64,000 nt of DNA from Batkoa obscura (lineage: Eukaryota > Entomophthoromycota > Entomophthoromycetes > Entomophthorales > Batkoaceae): contig JASVEC010000029.1 of assembly GCA_030770535.1 (NCBI GenBank), positions 372,001 to 436,000 of the forward strand, written 5' to 3'. The notes under the pieces were generated by a model. The model did no database searches, had not been told where the DNA came from, and saw only the letters and a list, made by a program, of their open reading frames with translations. The position numbers and the translations under genes are program-made. Positions within the stretch are counted from its first letter, which is position 1. Every line of letters starts with the position of its first letter. This document shows positions 21,615-34,312 of this stretch, piece by piece.

Positions 21615-21886
21615 ATGAGTCACGAAGCTGTTTGGTTTTCTCATCCCCGTAAATACGGTAAAGGTTCTCGTCAATGGTAGGTTTTTACTATATTAAGAGA
21701 CCCTAGTAACATATTGACCTGTTTTTTAGTCGTGTCTGCACTCATCGTGCCGGTTTAATCCGTAAATACGGTCTTAACATTTGCAGACAGTGCTTCCGTG
21801 AATACGCTAAAGACATCGGTTTCACCAAGGTTGGTTATCATTTATGTTTCATTATTATTTTACTTATTATTTTTTAGACCCGTTAA
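21615..21886 (+). CDS. RPS29: 40S ribosomal protein S29 (uS14)
   Basis: Exons 21615-21676, 21730-21829 and 21878-21886 give 56 residues. The sequence [49 protein letters not shown] and KTR follows uS14 end to end. Two CxxC pairs (CRVC and CRQC) bind zinc; the protein sits in the head of the small subunit. The last exon holds only Thr-Arg and the stop, and its intron uses a GTTGGT donor. A short leader of about 15 bases separates AT-rich DNA from the ATG. Length and sequence are typical. Confidence 0.95.
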
Positions 21887-22550
21887 GTTAGCCTTTTCGA
21901 CATCAATTTTCTTATGCCCTTTTTTTAATAGGCTTTAGTTATACTACAATAAATTAACTATTGGGTACAAACTAAAGATGTGTTTCTTGTTTTTATGGAT
22001 AGCCAATTTTATTGTTAGTTCTATAAGTGTATAGTTTGACTATCATTTTTATTAATTAAATGAGATGACTTAATAATAATTGGTGAGAATTATATTTGGT
22101 ACTAACGTTCTTAGGTAGATAGAGCTGCTCAATATCTTTTATAATAACTCATGGATAGTAGTTATGATAGTGAATTGATATAATTGGTTAGTACGCTAGT
22201 ATATTCAGATAGTTAAAAGCACAACACTTTTATTTAATAAAATAGTATAGCAATTTTAACTTAGCATTCTATATTGGTTTGAATGGAAACTGCTCTTCCT
22301 TCAGCAAATTTTTTAGTTTTTAATATTAAAACAAATCTGATAATATTTTTAATGAATTTTTTACAATTAATAATTTTGGTTTTTTTACAAATAAAAAAAG
22401 CATAAGCATAAGCATAATATAAACTACTTAGTTGATACAAATTCATAAAAATTTATTAAGTAACTGATAATAAAAGACGCTATTGATTAGTCAATCAATT
22501 TTTATCCCTAGAAACATATTAGCCACTAGATAGTAAGTACAATAATTAAG
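21887..22550. other. Intergenic region between convergent RPS29 and VMA13
   Basis: AT-rich 3' flanks of both genes. No gene or repeat recognised. Confidence 0.5.
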
Positions 22551-24324
22551 TTACCATGAATTTTTAAGTAAAATTTGAACAGCAACTAAAGCTTGATACT
22601 TAACATCTGGATTCTCATGCGCCATCAATTCCATAACACGATGTTTAGCTCCCAACTTTTCAAGTAAACTAAATTACCGATTAAACCCTATTTAACTTAA
22701 ATATAAAAATGCACTTACCCTCTGCCTTTGTTATTAAATTTAGCATATTGTCCGATATCGAATGCAGCTATTGATAAAACTAAAGGATCAGTAGCTGTAT
22801 TAAGGATTTCGCAAAGTTTCCTATAGTTATTTGATAAATCATGTCCTAGTATTATTTGATTCAAACTTACTTAAGCAAGGCATACTCTTTCTCTTCAAAC
22901 TTGTGTATGTTATCAGTCCAAAATTGAATTGACTTATGAGGAGGTGACCATTCAAGCTCACCAGTTTCAATTTCTGCTTTGTAAGCATCAAAGGTAGTCA
23001 AGCTAGCTACTACCTCTTGTAACTCACTTTTTAAATAATCTAAATCTTCTTTAATTTCTAAATCGGCCCATTTTCTTGATGTTAAATTCTCAATCAAATC
23101 AAACAGCTTATGTGCTAGCATGGAGTTAATATTTTCTTCAGATCCTTTTTCTAATAAATTCTAATCAACTGTTAACTCAGAGTTCTTTTTTAGTTGTTTT
23201 TTTTCTTACTCTGAAAGTGCCTATAATAACTCGAACGATCTTTTCTTTGACTGTACCACGGGCTAATTTAACTAATAACGAAATGATCGAATGTTGACTA
23301 TAACTAAATTAAAAACTTCAATTAAAAATGATATATAAACTTACTGATCAATCTCTTTAGCAATTTCTTCCTCAAAAGTAAGCATCCAAAAACAAAATAC
23401 AATTTGATATTGAAGCTGTGGATTTGTTTTTTCTTTTTGAATAAGCGCAATTAAACTATAAAAAGTTAGTTAATTTTGATTGTAGATTTAATATTAAGTC
23501 AATACTTTGGTACACCACGTGCTTTGTGGAAAAAGACGTTACGATAAGTATAATTCTTTAATAAAGATTGGAGTAATTGGACTGAAATATCGGCAATATT
23601 GGGCGTTTGGCTTGATAATTGAGAAATAATAACGTCTAAAAATTCATCGCATTGTTCTGGGATAGCGGTAGTTGAAGTACTAAATATCTTTTAGTTTCAT
23701 TTTTAACAAATCATACATAAACATACCAAATTAAAAAAGCGACAATCTTTTCTGCTTTTAATGCTAAAAAGTCATCATCCTTCTTTAAGCATCTAAATAT
23801 TTTATCAATACATTGAACTTAAAATTGTCTAATTTACTTTAAAAATGGTTCATATGGGAATAATGGATTTTCTTGGCTTAATTCATGAAATGTTTTAGCG
23901 TTGTTAGGGTCGGCTAAAATTTAAATTACTTTAATATTTTCATTAAAAATTAACCATTACCTTCAAGTATATCGTCGATCAGTACAAGGATGTACTGTAA
24001 AGTATCTACTCTTACCAATTTATTTAATAAATTCAACAGCAAATTAATATACTCTTTAGAAGACTAAATAATCAACATTAAAATCTATTTTATCCATTGT
24101 ATAAAAAATTATACCCCCTTTTCAGATTTTCTCAAAAGTCCAAGTTCTTCTTCAGTAATTAATGAAGCGCGTTGATACCCCTACTATAATTAAGTAAGCC
24201 ATCAAAACTTACAATAAAAGTTTACCTCCCATGGCATAGGCCTAGAGCGAATATTGAAAGTCAACTCATCAAAAAAGGAGTTAACTACGAAAGTTACAGG
24301 TACACTTGGAACAGTATCAGTCAT
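22551..24324 (-). CDS. VMA13: V-type ATPase V1 subunit H
   Basis: About ten short exons. ATG at 24324 opens MTDTVPSVPVTFVVNSFFDE. Successive exons give YQRASLITEEELGLLRK, EYINLLLNLLNKLVRVDTLQ, ENPLFPYEPFLKCLKKDD, ALKAEKIVAFLIW, SVQLLQSLLKNYTYRNVFF, LIALIQKEKTNPQLQYQIVF and the C-terminal half with GELEWSPPHKSIQFWTDN, then LCEILNTATDPLVLSIAAFD, IGQYAKFNNKGR and VMELMAHENPDVKYQALVA. This is the armadillo-like subunit H: N-terminal superhelix, then the ELEWSPPHKS signature and C-terminal domain that lock the V1-Vo enzyme and silence free V1. The protein acts on vacuolar and endosomal membranes. Stop TAA at 22551. Intron phases were checked for the C-terminal exons only. Confidence 0.9.
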
Positions 24325-24621
24325 AATAGTAAATTGGATTATGCTATTCACTTTAAGTTAAATTCCAGATACAAAAAAATAATGACGGTGGCTCAAATAA
24401 AATAACTAAATAGTGAGGAATTAGCAGAAGTATAGCCAATAAAAGATAAACTCAAACTTGCTCTGGAGTTGATTTTGCAGATGCCAATGATGTCATTTTT
24501 ACTATCTCTGGCTAAAGTTAACGTTTTGTCGGAGGATCAAAATTTTAGGATTTTTTGGAAAATCTTAGGCGTTACAAAGTTGAGTCTAATCTCATCTTAT
24601 CATTAAATTACACAAAATCAA

Positions 24622-25131
24622 ATGGGAGGAAGTAGCAGCGATAATAGTAATAAAGGAGGAAAGAAGGGAAGTTTTCGACTAGGAGGAGGAGTGGGGGGCT
24701 TATTGACGTCATATTTGTCTAATAAACCAAATGGTAATTTACTTTATTAGTATTATTACTTTAATTCATTGTTAAGTTGTCGATAAAAACTATATGCCAG
24801 ATTCTATGGTAGGTCAATTATTAATGCTAGACAATTTTTATTTATAAAATAATTAGAAAGCTTCTACACTATTAGAATTGATCGCTTCAGAAAGAAATTG
24901 GCCTAATAATCTGGTATTAAACGACTTAGAAATATTAGAAAAGAACCGATTATTTACCATTTCGGATTTAAAAGTTTTATCAAAAGAAAGCTGGAAGGTA
25001 ATTTGTAATATAAACAGACTAGCCAACCCTTTAATTTTCATTTATAGCAAATCGGACTTTTACCTATTGTCAAAGACTTAATACAAGAAAAAATTTACAA
25101 AAGTAATCGAACTTTATTCACTTGTTATTAG
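24622..25131 (+). CDS. Small protein of unknown function with SAM-like C-terminal helices
   Basis: Exons 24622-24733, 24777-24808, 24857-24997 and 25048-25131 join in frame to 122 residues. A Gly/Ser/Lys-rich start (MGGSSSDNSNKGGKKGS) includes Gly-2, a possible but unproven myristoylation site. The C-terminal half (LLELIASERNWPNNLVLNDL, then ENRLFTISDLKVLSKESWK, IGLLPIVKDLIQEKI) has the helix pattern of a SAM-like domain, where leucines and a Trp follow an L-x-x-L-s-x-x-x-W core. Divergent from VMA13 by 297 bp. Its stop lies only 36 bp before the next ATG on the same strand, so an error in the last exon is possible. I do not recognise a named family. Confidence 0.6.
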
Positions 25132-25167
25132 CTAATACTTTAAAAAGGTAAAAAGAAAGTCAAAAAG

Positions 25168-25574
25168 ATGAAGAAAAAATACCAGTCTACTTCTGAGTCC
25201 TCTGAAGAAGAAAGTATTAATGAACCAACAGAATTAGCACTAAAAGCTCACACAAACGGGGAAAGTAAGAATGGGTCTCAAACTATTAAACCATTGAGTA
25301 TTGTCCCAGATGGAAATATGATCAAGGTCGCTACTGCTGATGGTACAGTTTATCAGACAAATAGGTATTGTCCACATAAAAAAGTTGACCTGGTTACTGT
25401 AAGTTTACTCAAAAGTTTATTTTTATCTAATTAAGGTTTTTTTAGAAAGGGAGAGTAAGCGGAAATACACTTATATGTACTAAACATAACTGGATCTTTG
25501 ATCTTAAAAATGGGGGTAGTTGTACAAATAAACCTGGTAACTCCATTCGTGCTTGTCAACTTAATGATTGGTAA
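25168..25574 (+). CDS. Rieske [2Fe-2S] domain protein
   Basis: Exons 25168-25398 and 25446-25574 give 119 residues. A Ser/Glu-rich N-terminus (about 45 residues) precedes a single Rieske domain. The cluster ligands are CPH in RYCPHKKVDL and CTKH in LICTKHNWIFDL, followed by GGSCTNKPGNSIRACQLNDW. There is no oxygenase, reductase or membrane domain, so it resembles stand-alone Rieske ferredoxins and the Rieske part of multi-domain proteins more than the bc1 subunit. It would carry electrons for an unknown partner. Only 36 bp separate it from the upstream gene. Confidence 0.85.
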
Positions 25575-25892
25575 TAGGATTAGGTTAAATAACTTTAAAT
25601 TAAGTTTGTGGTTTATAATTGTCAATATCTTTCATTTTGGTATTATATTTGTAGTATTATTTTAAATAAAAATATACAAAAATAATGTTTATAAGTTCTT
25701 TAAGCATATTTATTTTAATGATATTACTATGTCTAATAAAATTATTTTTTATACTAAATATGAATAACTATAAATATATTAATTAAACGAAGCAAATAAT
25801 TATAGTAAATAGTTATAGCAAATAACTAATTATAAACAAGTTTCGAAGTGTCAAATGAAATATAAAAAATAAGTGATCAAGTTCTATAATTA
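25575..25892. other. Short AT-rich spacer between convergent genes
   Basis: 3' flanks of the Rieske and TRM8 genes. Nothing recognised. Confidence 0.5.
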
Positions 25893-26875
<983 letters not shown>

Positions 26876-26987
26876 GCTAATAAAATTCCAAAATTTAAAA
26901 AGCTTAGATTTTTTCTACCAAAAAAGCAAACCAGACTGAGCTTAAATTCTAGTTGGTTTAAATTTTAAAAATCTATTTTTATAAAAG

Positions 26988-27767
26988 ATGGCACTAAATT
27001 GGGTCACTTTAGGCGACGATAATAAAACTTTTGTACCTTTAGATAACGAGTCTCATTTCCTATGTCAAAACGGGGTCAGTGTTGAATTTATTTCTGGAAA
27101 GTAAATCTAATTAGTATTTAAATAAAACTAAAACTAATTTATTACCTATAAAGCGGGTACCCAGGGAGTAGGTAAATATAATTTGATAATCAATGGATAA
27201 ATGATGAATTATTTAGTCAAACTTTTTCTTCACCAAAAGGATTATTATACCTTACCAACGTTAGAGTGGTATACATTGCTTTTCCTTCCACACCACTATT
27301 TCAATCTTTATCAATCCCATTAGAGAATTTGAAAAACATTGAATTTATCCAACCTTGGTTTGGTGCCAATTATTTTAAAGGGTTGCTTTTGCCTGTATTG
27401 AATGGAAACTTGAGAGAAGAGGGAGAGCTTAAATTTCATTTTAATGAAGGAGGTGAGTGACTTTAATTACAAAGCTCTATTAAATTAACCATTATTTAGG
27501 CGGTTTCTCATTTATTGCGCTTTTAAAGCAAGTGAATCAACGTAGACAAGGTAAATTCATTTAAAACTAAATTGTTTATTCTAAAATTATATAGAGTTGA
27601 ACGATAATCCAGAGCATTTGGAATCACTCCCACTTTATAGACCCGCTTCACCTGAATCTAACCAAAACCTTGAGAGTGAGGAAGTAAATAGAACACAAAC
27701 AACTTCTGAGAACCCACCTCCTGTAGGTGATGATCTTCCTCCTAGTTATGAGTCTATAGCTAATTAG
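26988..27767 (+). CDS. WBP2-like GRAM-domain protein with C-terminal PPxY motif
   Basis: Four to five exons from ATG at 26988 (MALNWVTLGDDNKTFVPLDN). The GRAM-like part includes GLLYLTNVRVVYIAFPSTP, SLSIPLENLKNIEFIQPWFG and ANYFKGLLLPV, which matches the Q-P-x-F-G-A-N-Y block of WBP2 and WBP2NL, then GGFSFIALLKQVNQRR. The C-terminal tail is acidic and ends DLPPSYESIAN; PPSY is a PPxY ligand for WW domains such as those of Nedd4/Rsp5 ubiquitin ligases. Likely a membrane-linked adaptor. About 205 residues. Intron ends in the first 200 bases are less certain than the rest. Confidence 0.85.
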
Positions 27768-28203
27768 TGCACCTATTTTTATTTAAATACATTTATTTTT
27801 AATTATTCGAAATAGTTTATTGAGTTGAGTATTGAGTTATATTTTAGCTTTTAGAAGTAAATTTAATAAACGTGTGAGGGTTATTATTAGCAAATAAAGG
27901 GTTATAATGTGCTTAGTTCAAACATTACTAGAACTATTGAATCTACAGTTTGTTTGGAAAATCAATGGCGTAAATTTCATATTAGTTGAATTTACATCCT
28001 ATAACTAAAAAATGAATGTTATTAATAATAATAAAATAAAAGCTTTGTATTTTCAAAATAAATCCTCATGTTCTATAAAAATGGTAATATTAATTTAAAA
28101 GCGTGACTGCAATTTTTTTAAAATTAAAATTAATTTTATGAAATATTTATTATGCAAGTATATCTAAATTAGATGCTAAATGAAAACTAAGAGGAAATCA
28201 AAA
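27768..28203. other. AT-rich spacer between convergent genes
   Basis: No gene or repeat recognised. Confidence 0.5.
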
Positions 28204-28908
28204 TTAAACCCAAGACACTAAAAACGGAAGGAGTATAAGGATAGGTGCGTATAATCTATGAGCATTGGAAGCTACAGCGTTATATTCTACTTCACGAGGA
28301 TCTTTGAGACATTTACCAGATTGGCATTCTGATACAGTATAATCTACCGTGTTTGAGCAAACATCATTAAAGAATTGGAATTTTTGTGGGCAAGTGGATG
28401 GATTGGTAGAATTAAACATCATAAACAATTTGGTGCCTTCTCTCATGTATCCAATACAAGGTTCAATAGAATCAATGGAATTCTTTAACAATTCAATCTT
28501 TACAAAGTTAATATTATCTCCTTGAATTAATTCTTTGATTCCCCATCTACCATTAGAGTCATATAAAGGATCAACGTCAAGTTGTTGAGTCCATTGAGTT
28601 CCTGAAATACTCCATGGAATTTCATCGACTTTTTGGCAAGATCTAGCAATAACACGACTTTCAGTATGGTTGAAATAAAAAGTGGTTTTCCATACACCTT
28701 CCAATTCTCTGGTATCAATAGCTGCAGCGGCCTTGGTTTTACCCTTCTTGTGTTTCTTTTTAGATGAAGAGCTGTCTTCCTCAGAAGAAGCATCACCACT
28801 ATCAGCACTCACCTCTTCACTACTTGCTTCACTCGAGGATTTCTTACATTCAACAATAATTGAAAGGAAAGCAATAAATAAGATGGTTATTAAAAAGAAC
28901 TTATTCAT
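28204..28908 (-). CDS. Secreted, Cys-containing protein with Ser/Glu-rich linker, possibly GPI-anchored
   Basis: 234 residues, no intron. A signal peptide (MNKFFLITILFIAFLSIIV) is followed by a Ser/Glu/Lys segment (about residues 24-60) and a globular part with six or more cysteines, a conserved-looking LEGVWKTTFYF start and NHTE and NSTN N-glycosylation sites. The last 15 residues are hydrophobic (APILILLPFLVSWV) after a small-residue region, the pattern of a GPI-attachment signal. I do not recognise the family. It is the second secreted protein here with a charged low-complexity linker, but I see no sequence relation to the protease insert. Confidence 0.75.
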   Translation of the reverse strand: MNKFFLITILFIAFLSIIVECKKSSSEASSEEVSADSGDASSEEDSSSSKKKHKKGKTKAAAAIDTRELEGVWKTTFYFNHTESRVIARSCQKVDEIPWSISGTQWTQQLDVDPLYDSNGRWGIKELIQGDNINFVKIELLKNSIDSIEPCIGYMREGTKLFMMFNSTNPSTCPQKFQFFNDVCSNTVDYTVSECQSGKCLKDPREVEYNAVASNAHRLYAPILILLPFLVSWV

Positions 28909-29983
28909 TTTTTTAAAATTAAAATTCTAGAAAAGAGTAAATGAGATAAAATATAGGATTGAATTATTTATATTGTTAAAGCTTGTTGATGTTGGATCTT
29001 AAATTAATATCATCGTTTTGAACTGTAGTAACCGCATTGGAGCTATCTTAATTAAGTAAAATTATTTTTAAAGTTGAAAATTTAGTAATAGAAGTTGGAA
29101 TTTCATTAGTTGATGGGTTGCTTTCATTTTTGATATTCAATTTTATTTGAGATGAATTCGTTATTTTGGCTTCAATTTTCTGGTTGAAAAGGCTGCATTA
29201 ACTGAAATTAATTTATGTTCACGTTTTTGATTGTAACCGTTTTCAACATTTAGCTTATTAGAATTATGTCTTAAACTACTTTATAGTTAAACAATAAGAT
29301 AAAAATTTAATTGTAATAAAAATAAACATTTGAAATAATGAAAGGGGAATCTAATATTATAAGTTGATATTAACATTTGTTGTTAGATAAATAAAACTTA
29401 CCATTCTAAGTTTAGTTTTATTTGTTATTCATTTCACTTTACTTTTAATACTTATTATTATAATCAACAATAAATAAATAAATTAAAGATTCATCATAAT
29501 AATCAATCACATATAAGCTATTGGAAATTAAGTAGCTATATTGTCTACCACTACTATACTTTTTAATGTTTGTATAGTTTTATTGATATTTAAATTGTAA
29601 TTCAACTAATGAACGTATTACGAATTGTTTTTTAAGTAAAAATAGAATTGATACACTCTTATTTATTTAATTCTACAAAAAATGTTTCAGAGTATTGAAG
29701 AAAAATTAAAGTGCAAAAATACAATATTTGTTTTTCAAATTTCAATCTCTTTATTTGAAAAGAATTTGATTAGAAAATATCGAGAAAAGTAGTCGAAAAG
29801 CATTAACTACTTTTGATTTGGAACTATAAGAATTAGTATAAAAATATCGGTTTTGTATGATAGCTTAAAATAAAGACATCTGATAATACAATAATGTTGT
29901 AATTAGAAGTTAATGAATGTAGTTTTTTAAGATAATGAAAGAGGTTATTTAATTTTAAAGGTAAATTGTCCCAAAGTAAATTG
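28909..29983. other. Non-coding stretch, about 1.1 kb
   Basis: AT-rich, without recognisable genes or inverted-repeat ends. It precedes the repeat-rich block. Confidence 0.5.
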
Positions 29984-30090
29984 ATATGGGGATGCATTTT
30001 TTTGTTTAAGAATTTTACTAACAATTATTATACTCAAATAGCGCTTGAAAAATGGAAAAAGTAATGAAATCAAAAAAAACACCCCCATAT
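29984..30090 (-). mobile_element. MITE, ~105 bp family, copy D
   Basis: ATATGGGGATGCATTTTTTT to AAAACACCCCCATAT with core ATACTCAAATAGCGCTTGAA. Both ends are intact. It adjoins the 3' side of the decayed transposase gene. Confidence 0.85.
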
Positions 30091-30163
30091 AATACTTGTT
30101 AAAACATTAAAGTGCATATGAATTCAAATTAAATAATTTATTAAATATAATTTTCTTTGTAGC

Positions 30164-33092
30164 TTAATCAAAGGACACCTTCTGTAAAGCCAACTGTGCG
30201 TTTTCGATCATATTATCAAAATAACTCTCAAAGTCTGAATTACATGCTGACAATATGGCATGTTCGATAACAACCTTCATATTAAACCTTGTTTCCAATG
30301 AAGCTTTCAACCCTAACTGTATAAAAACTTTTATGAACAATTTGATCTTTGAAAAAATGCTTTGTGCTGGATTTAGCATATATGAATAAGGCGATAGAAG
30401 TTTAGAGTTATAGCTAATGGTTTGTAATATTTTTTCTGCCGCTCGAACTCCTTAGATCCTTGTATCGTCTATGATTATCCAGGATCCTCCCATTTTTTGG
30501 TCACTATCAAGGATAACAACTAACTTTTTAATAAACATGACAAAATTTTCACCTAAGCACCTTCCATCTGATGTGGCATAATGAAGTACGCCTTTTTTAG
30601 AGGCAGCAACTAGTAATGTTTGTCTCATGCCTTTTACATCTGGAACAGTTACAAGTACCTTCTCTCCGTTTTGTAATCGGGCTTCTGTTTTATCTAAATG
30701 GTAGTTAAACTCCGATTCATGAATAAAAATACACTTATTGCTACTATTGGTATAAAATTCAATAAAATGAGCAGCATATTTTGCTCTTCTAGATGGTACT
30801 AACTCTTCATTCATTTCATCAAAAGCATAGCTCGAGTTTTTTAAGAGTAACTCTTAATAAAGATAATGCTCCACTAACCAAAGGTAGCTCTAATTTAATA
30901 TTTTTTCGAAAGTACAGTTTCTCTTGTATTTGCCTCAATGTATATTTATTGTTTTCCTCAAAAATCTTTCCAACTTCAGAAATTGCTTGATATGTTAAAA
31001 CCAAAGCATCTGGGGTTGCTTCACCTTTAACTTCTATAACCTTGGTTGGTTTTTCTCCTTCGTTGGTAATGATTATATTTGAATAATCGTAGCTAATAGA
31101 CGACTGGTCCAGTTCATTTTCTAAGGGAATTTATTGATCTTTTAAAATCGAATCGAACTGTATTTCTTCATTTACCCCTTCTGCAACCTTGATTGATTAT
31201 TCTATTTCACCACCAGCAACCATTTCTGAATTGCCATAACTAATGGGCAACCGCTCTGGTTCATTTTCTACAGAAACTTCCGGATTGACTGCTGGAAATA
31301 ACAAAGTTTATCTGCTTCGTTATATGATTGGTTATCCTCTTGATGGTTTTTATTAATGCTAATTCACCGCTTTCCTTTGTGCATGCCTTACCTTCTTGCA
31401 TATCGATTTCATTAACACTTTCAGGGTTTAGTTCATTAGTAACGAGCCCAATTATTTCTCCCGCCTCTTGCGTACTTTTTTTGTCACTTTCTCATTCGCT
31501 TAATTCTTCATACTCGTGTACACTTCCTTCATTACTTTCCTGTTCACTTGTTTTTTCGCCATTCTTTATATTGATTTTTCTGACATTTGTAATAAAGTTT
31601 AACTCCCTTTTCTTTTTGCTAATAATATTTCATGATGTACCGTAGCTTATGGATAATCCCTCTGCTGCCACCTTTATACTTTTTTTTCTCAACTACTAAA
31701 TACCATAAATCTTTTATAATTTTATTGTTTATTCTAAAGGATTTATTAATAAATCTCTTTAACTTTTCATCCTTTTCAATATTTAGCTCTCCTAAATCTA
31801 TAGCTTCTTTTAATTGCTTTCTCTCTCTAAAAATAAATTCTTTAACTATATCATAATTCATAGATGATTGTTCCGCTACTTCTCTCATAGACATCTCTTT
31901 CTTAATTATTAGCTCTAATATATCCCTTTTAGTCCCATTTTATACTTTCTTTCGAGTTTGGAGAGTGAGTTTCTTCAAGCTGCTACCTCCTTGTGTACCT
32001 ATTTTTTCGACATCTGTAGCCTCATTCAGCTTCTTTCTTTCTTTGAGGACAATTTCTTTTGCTATACTATACTTTATAGATAATTCCTCTGCTGCTTCTT
32101 TCGTAGGTTTGTCCTGCTCAAGTACTAACTTCGATAGGGTTTCTCTGACTTCATTGGTTGTTTCAAAACGTGGTTGAATGCTAAGCTTTTTCCAATTACC
32201 ATCTCTTTGCATATCCAATTTTTCGGCATTTGAAGCCTCAATATACTTTCTTTTCTCCCTGGAAATAAAATTGCTTACTGTGCCATAGCTTATAGATAAT
32301 TTTTCCAATACATCTTCTATAGACTTCCCTTGATTGATTACTAGATCCAATGTATCTTTTTTAATTATATCATCTGTTTTATTCACCCTGTCAAGGAATT
32401 TTTGTAACTTGCTATCTTTCGGAATCTTTCTTTCTTTCTTTCTTATGTTTACATTCTTTTTTTAATTTTCTCTTTCTTTAACAACAATAGTTTTTGCTGC
32501 ACCATAGCCCACACACAACTGTTTTGCTATTTCGCTTATTGGGATTTCTTGCTGAATTAGTAACTCCAGTAGGCTCTCTTTAGTCTTATCGGTTGTTTAA
32601 TTTTAAGTTTTATTAATAGACCCTTCTGAATTGTTACCTTTTTGGATACTCTCTTTTCCAGCTCTCATAGTCTCATTCAACCTTCTTCTTTCTCTTTTAA
32701 GGATGTCCTGTGCTGTAGTATAGTTAATAGACAAATTGTCTGCTACTTCTTTTATAAGCCTTCCTTGTTTAACTATTAACCTTGATAACTTTTTCTTAAT
32801 CTTGACATCTACCTTATGCACTTTATCGACAAATTTTTGTAACCTGCTGTCTTTTGGAATCCTCAACTTCCCTGCATTATATCCTTTTTTAAATTTTCTT
32901 TTTCTTTAGCAACAATTTTTAGTGCTGTATTATAACTTACAGATAATTGCCCTGATGCTTCTGTTGTAGGTGATTCTTTCTCAATCACCAACATCAGTAA
33001 ACCCTCTTTAGTTTCATCACCTATTCTATTATAGATTCGGGGACCTTTGTTTTTTGTTTTTCAGTGCTAAGATTAATCGTTACTTTTGTCAT
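30164..33092 (-). pseudogene. Decayed Tc1/mariner (IS630-type) transposase with tandem HTH array
   Basis: Read from 33092 (MTKVTINLSTEKQKTK) leftward, the DNA encodes about seven HTH-like units of roughly 65 residues in successive broken frames, with pattern L-S-x-x-Y-x-T-A-x-x-I-x-x-x-E-R-x-x-L. A Glu/Ser-rich linker follows (about 31590-31030). The C-terminal part is a DDE domain: TLRQIQEKLYF and RVTLKKLEL, then KYAAHFIEFYTN, IFIHESEF, KKGVLHYATSDGRC, WIIIDDTRI and LNPAQSIFSKIK. In active relatives the first motif is F-I-D-E-S and the last N-P-x-E; here His and Gln replace the catalytic Asp and Glu. Several stops and frame breaks interrupt the reading, so it is dead. No matching terminal repeats were found. 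A domesticated gene seems unlikely given the breaks. Confidence 0.75.
31620..33060 (-). repeat. Tandem array of about seven diverged HTH-coding units
   Basis: Unit cores seen on the minus strand: QLSVSYNTALKIVAKEKENL, NLSINYTTAQDILKRERRRL, QLCVGYGAAKTIVVKEREN, KLSISYGTVSNFISREKRKY, ELSIKYSIAKEIVLKERKKL, QSSMNYDIVKEFIFRERKQL, and a degenerate seventh near 31650. Spacing is about 200-270 bases. The units are diverged from one another, so the expansion is old. Confidence 0.75.
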
Positions 33093-34169
33093 TGAGGTCT
33101 ACAATATAATCACTTAATTAAAACGAAAAAATCAGCATAAATTTTACAAATTTATAGCTTTGTTCGTTAGATGTGAATCTTAATTAAATCAATGGTTTGG
33201 CTTTAGAGCGTTTAAAATCTCCTTATCTCATGATAGCTGTAATTTAACTATTTTTTTCTTACCTCGCATTATGTCGATTAACTTTAAGATACCTTTTTTA
33301 ATTTATATTAAACTTTTAATAGGTTGGTGCAAAAACTGTTCCAAAAACTCGAAAATTTAGCTTTAAATATTTATTTTATTTAAACCAATAAAGGATACAT
33401 AATATCATTTGTTATATATAAAGTTTTAATGTCTAAAACTAAAATGTTTGGGATTTGTGAAGTCCTTTCCTTAATTATAGTGATATTGGATAATATACTT
33501 TACATTTTGTCACACTATATTGCTTATTAGTATTTAAAGTATATCTTGAATAATGATAATTATTATAGTTTGTTTTTTCAAATATAGACTATGAACTATT
33601 ACTTGTCTTGATTTTAAAAATACAATAGTATAATAATTAACTTAAAATAATTTTAATATTTATATAAAAAAATAACATATTAAAGAATTGATTTAAATAA
33701 ATTTTAAAAGCAAATTTATTACTTTATTTAAATAAAATTATTAGCAAAAGTATGAAAAAATTAAAAAGCAAGTTTTATAAGAAATTTTATTAATAAAACA
33801 TTTTTATATATTTTTATATAATATCATAAGTTTGATATAATTTAAAAAATCAAGCTTTTAAAACAGAAATATGAAATATAAGAAATCAAAGCTTTACAAT
33901 CTAGAAATACATATTTAAACTATAATTAATAAAAGTTTTAATTTTATAATAAACAAGCTTTTTTAAAATATAAACAAACTAGTTTTTTAGTAATTTTATA
34001 ATTTGAAACATTACAAAAATTATCGTATAATATTTATTTAATAATTTAATTATTTTATCAAAATTTAATAATAAAAAATAATGATAGTAAGTATTTATCA
34101 AATAATATATATATACATCAAATAAAAGTAAAAAAATAAAGCAATGGGGCTAAGTCAACATTTTTTAAA
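33093..34169. other. Very AT-rich non-coding stretch
   Basis: From about 33600 onward it is almost pure A/T. The one item of note is TAGGTTGGTGCAAAA at 33321, which resembles mariner termini. No gene is seen. Confidence 0.5.
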
Positions 34170-34276
34170 TATATGGGGATGTGTTTTTGTTTAAGAATTT
34201 TACTAACAATCTTTCCGCTCAAATAGCGCTTAAAAAATGGAAAAAGTAATGAAACCAAAAAAAACATCCTCATATA
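34170..34276 (-). mobile_element. MITE, ~105 bp family, copy E
   Basis: ATATGGGGATGTGTTTTTG to AAAACATCCTCATATAT, with core CGCTCAAATAGCGCTTAAAA. It faces copy F across 36 bases in opposite orientation. Confidence 0.85.
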
Positions 34277-34312
34277 TCAAATAATTTTAAAATGCAGCAA
34301 AAAAAACATATT

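Noticed and set aside
31328-32177. Plus-strand frames with Ser/Phe/Leu-rich translations
   Set aside because: They mirror the HTH-unit coding DNA on the minus strand and show no motif.
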